Assembly: GCA_902475435.1 (NCBI GenBank)
Contig: CABRZL010000004.1
Span: forward strand, 1-49,957
DNA: 49,957 bases
Source: an uncultured Eubacteriales bacterium
GTDB taxonomy: Bacteria; Bacillota; Clostridia; Oscillospirales; Oscillospiraceae
Direction: 5' to 3'
In this document: one piece after another, positions 48,353 to 49,957 of the stretch
Numbering within the stretch: the first letter of the stretch is position 1
Layout of the letters: every line of letters starts with the position of its first letter
Notes under the pieces: generated by a model
What the model saw: the letters and a program-made list of their open reading frames with translations, nothing else
What the model was told of the DNA's origin: nothing
Databases searched by the model: none
Made by a program: the position numbers and the translations under genes

Positions 48353-49957
48353 TCATTCCTTTCCATAGGCAAAATGTTTGCGCCAATAGTATTGTAAATT
48401 TAGATATTCATCAACAAGCGCTTGGCAATCTTCCGGCAAATCAGACACCAGCGTTCCGTTTACTACATAGCGGCCGGAGGCGTGGATTACGGGTACTTCC
48501 AGTGCAACGGAACGAATTGCCTGCATATAAGCGGGACCATCCCAACCGCACAGATAGAAAACTTGATTCATCAGGAAGCAGGGGCTGATATCTGGCCCGG
48601 TCCCCTGAAAATCGTTATCCAAGAGCTGTTTGGCGGCATCGTTGGCCCAAATGATATATCTGGTGGCATAGTAGTTCATAAATCCTTCCTGAGTATCTTG
48701 GTTCAGATTGATTCCCAGAAGTTCATACAAAGTGTTGCCGTCTCCCAGCCCGGGATTGTGATCGCCAAACAGGATCAATATTACGGGTTCGCTGTCGGTA
48801 CGAAGGTAATCTGTCAGCATTTTAAGGTTTTTGTTGGTGTTGGCGATGGAGCCAAAATAATTGTCCAGGATATACTGTTGCTGGTCCGTATAGGTACCGT
48901 CATCCAAGACAAAGTCGCCTTTATCGCCCCACCAGCAGGTGTAGTCCGTATATGGGCCATGGCCCTGATAGGTTACGGAGAAATTAAAGTACGGTTTACC
49001 CTCGGCAGTTTTCGTCTGGTATTGTTTTAGAAGTTCCGAAAAGAACAAATCGTCCATCGCGACATTTTCTTCTGTCAGGTTAGAAAAGTAGTTTTCCATG
49101 AAATAGTACTGGGAAAAGCCAAGAAATCCATTGACGTTAACGCGATTGTAGAACCAGTCGTTACATGGGTGCATGCCCTCCACGGTATAGCCCTGCTGAC
49201 GGAAATACCAGGGGTAGGAATTGGTGTTCCCACGAAATTCGTACAGAGAAGAAAAACCGGTGAGGAAGCAGCGCTCTGTATCAATTGTGCCGCCGCCAAA
49301 GATATTCGTCACCAAGTTTCCGGAATAACCTTCTTCTTCAAGCTGATGCCAGACGGCGTACACATCGGTAGCAAGCTCCGGGGTGCCAAACTTCGTGAAA
49401 TCGTTATAGGCTTCCAGCATAATGCCCATGATATTTACTTTCTCTGTTTCAGGTATATCCGCATCGGTGTATTGCGCCAGTTGCGCTTCTGCATCTTTTT
49501 GGTGATATCCATCGGGCGCCTTTTCTACCGTGTTCGATATACTGTGCACGAAGGGGTAAACAAAGCCGTGTGCTAAGTACTGTTGTGTAGGAGACCATTG
49601 GCTTTCCAAATAATTGTAATTAGCGGTACTGGTATAGACATTTTCACTGAGGAGTGCCGGAATGAGAGAAATCAGTAATACTAGACCGCTCAAGAATAAG
49701 CCTAGCCGCAGTTTTTTCTTTGGTCTGCCCCGGGCCAGCAATAATAGGGCGACAAACCCCACTATAACGCACAGAGCGGTCAGTTTCATAGATGTATCCC
49801 AATAAGGTCGGTATTTCCCGACCATATTTCCAGCTTCTCGGATCAGCAGCAAATCCCCAAACATCAAAGGGTCGTCCCGAAAAGCAATTTTAAAATAATT
49901 CGCCACCGAAAGACCGAGAACAAATACAGAAGTAATGGCGAAGGACCAATGGGTTCT
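48353..49957 (-). CDS. LtaS-like sulfatase-family membrane protein (start outside the window)
   Basis: At least 534 residues; the frame is open to the right edge, so no start can be chosen. A membrane segment (THWSFAITSVFVLGLSVANY) and FRDDPLMFGDLL are followed by a second hydrophobic part. The extracellular domain has NIMGIMLEAYNDF, GGGTIDTERCFLTG (probable catalytic Thr), GHGPYTDYT and FGDHNPGLGDG. These are marks of the lipoteichoic acid synthase/phosphoglycerol transferase group of the alkaline-phosphatase superfamily. It probably modifies surface glycerol-phosphate polymers. Confidence 0.88.
   Translation of the reverse strand, partial: RTHWSFAITSVFVLGLSVANYFKIAFRDDPLMFGDLLLIREAGNMVGKYRPYWDTSMKLTALCVIVGFVALLLLARGRPKKKLRLGLFLSGLVLLISLIPALLSENVYTSTANYNYLESQWSPTQQYLAHGFVYPFVHSISNTVEKAPDGYHQKDAEAQLAQYTDADIPETEKVNIMGIMLEAYNDFTKFGTPELATDVYAVWHQLEEEGYSGNLVTNIFGGGTIDTERCFLTGFSSLYEFRGNTNSYPWYFRQQGYTVEGMHPCNDWFYNRVNVNGFLGFSQYYFMENYFSNLTEENVAMDDLFFSELLKQYQTKTAEGKPYFNFSVTYQGHGPYTDYTCWWGDKGDFVLDDGTYTDQQQYILDNYFGSIANTNKNLKMLTDYLRTDSEPVILILFGDHNPGLGDGNTLYELLGINLNQDTQEGFMNYYATRYIIWANDAAKQLLDNDFQGTGPDISPCFLMNQVFYLCGWDGPAYMQAIRSVALEVPVIHASGRYVVNGTLVSDLPEDCQALVDEYLNLQYYWRKHFAYGKE

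Overview
The window looks like chromosome of a spore-forming, strictly anaerobic Clostridia member, most likely an Oscillospiraceae-type gut bacterium. The reasons are a yabP-yabQ-divIC-yabR sporulation/division block, a histidine T-box in front of hisS, a TPP riboswitch in front of an ECF-type thiT, PerR with a reverse rubrerythrin, HPr kinase, an acetyl-CoA-transferase-family gene at the left edge, and strong GGAGG Shine-Dalgarno sites that often serve GTG or TTG starts. The taxon is inferred from gene content, not from a marker-gene match. No rRNA, tRNA, IS element, prophage or CRISPR array was seen.

Layout. 1-3.5 kb: the 5' end of a CoA-transferase, a decayed regulator fragment, rpmB, hprK and a MATE exporter. 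3.5-21.7 kb: an accessory redox island. On the minus strand it runs from OYE-type flavoenzyme 1 through an orphan substrate-binding lipoprotein and a LysR regulator to three overlapping NTF2/SnoaL-like genes and a small Gly/Pro-rich protein. On the plus strand are a molybdopterin oxidoreductase, a radical-SAM-like protein that has lost its middle cluster cysteine (divergent from an intact radical SAM gene), a TetR regulator, and OYE-type flavoenzyme 2 divergent from a second LysR. A small membrane protein and an FMN split-barrel protein close the block. 21.8-25.1 kb: deoB, a VanZ-like gene, a HAD hydrolase and a PAP2 phosphatase. 25.1-28.9 kb: a second piece of the island, a two-hot-dog MaoC-like protein divergent from OYE-type flavoenzyme 3. 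29-38 kb: core genes (thiT, rluD, lspA, a transglutaminase lipoprotein, yabR-like, divIC, yabQ, yabP, hisS, aspS, SRAP). 38-50 kb: cysteine desulfurase, rubrerythrin/perR, a GH3 enzyme, a zinc-ribbon/TPR/lectin-fold membrane protein, GIY-YIG, a methylglyoxal-synthase-like gene with a lone MinD, rsmG, a split transketolase, and the start of an LtaS-like sulfatase running off the right edge.

The most unusual feature is the island. Five proteins of four different families (one NTF2-like enzyme, two OYE-type flavoenzymes, one hot-dog dehydratase-like protein and one small unknown protein) carry Gly/Pro-rich low-complexity segments, in four of them runs of PGG. The three flavoenzymes share signature motifs (PHF[LV]QG near residue 30, HPxG[FY] in the barrel, CxxCxxC plus a fourth Cys) and lack the usual HxxH active-site pair of old yellow enzymes. 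The enzyme classes (enoate-reductase-like flavoenzymes, NTF2-like and hot-dog dehydratase-like folds, a Mo enzyme, two LysR regulators) resemble, at the level of fold, the reductive/dehydrating logic of bile-acid bai operons. The substrate cannot be read from the sequence. The proposal is a previously unnamed anaerobic pathway for a cyclic or unsaturated substrate, whose enzymes may be brought together through their PGG segments.
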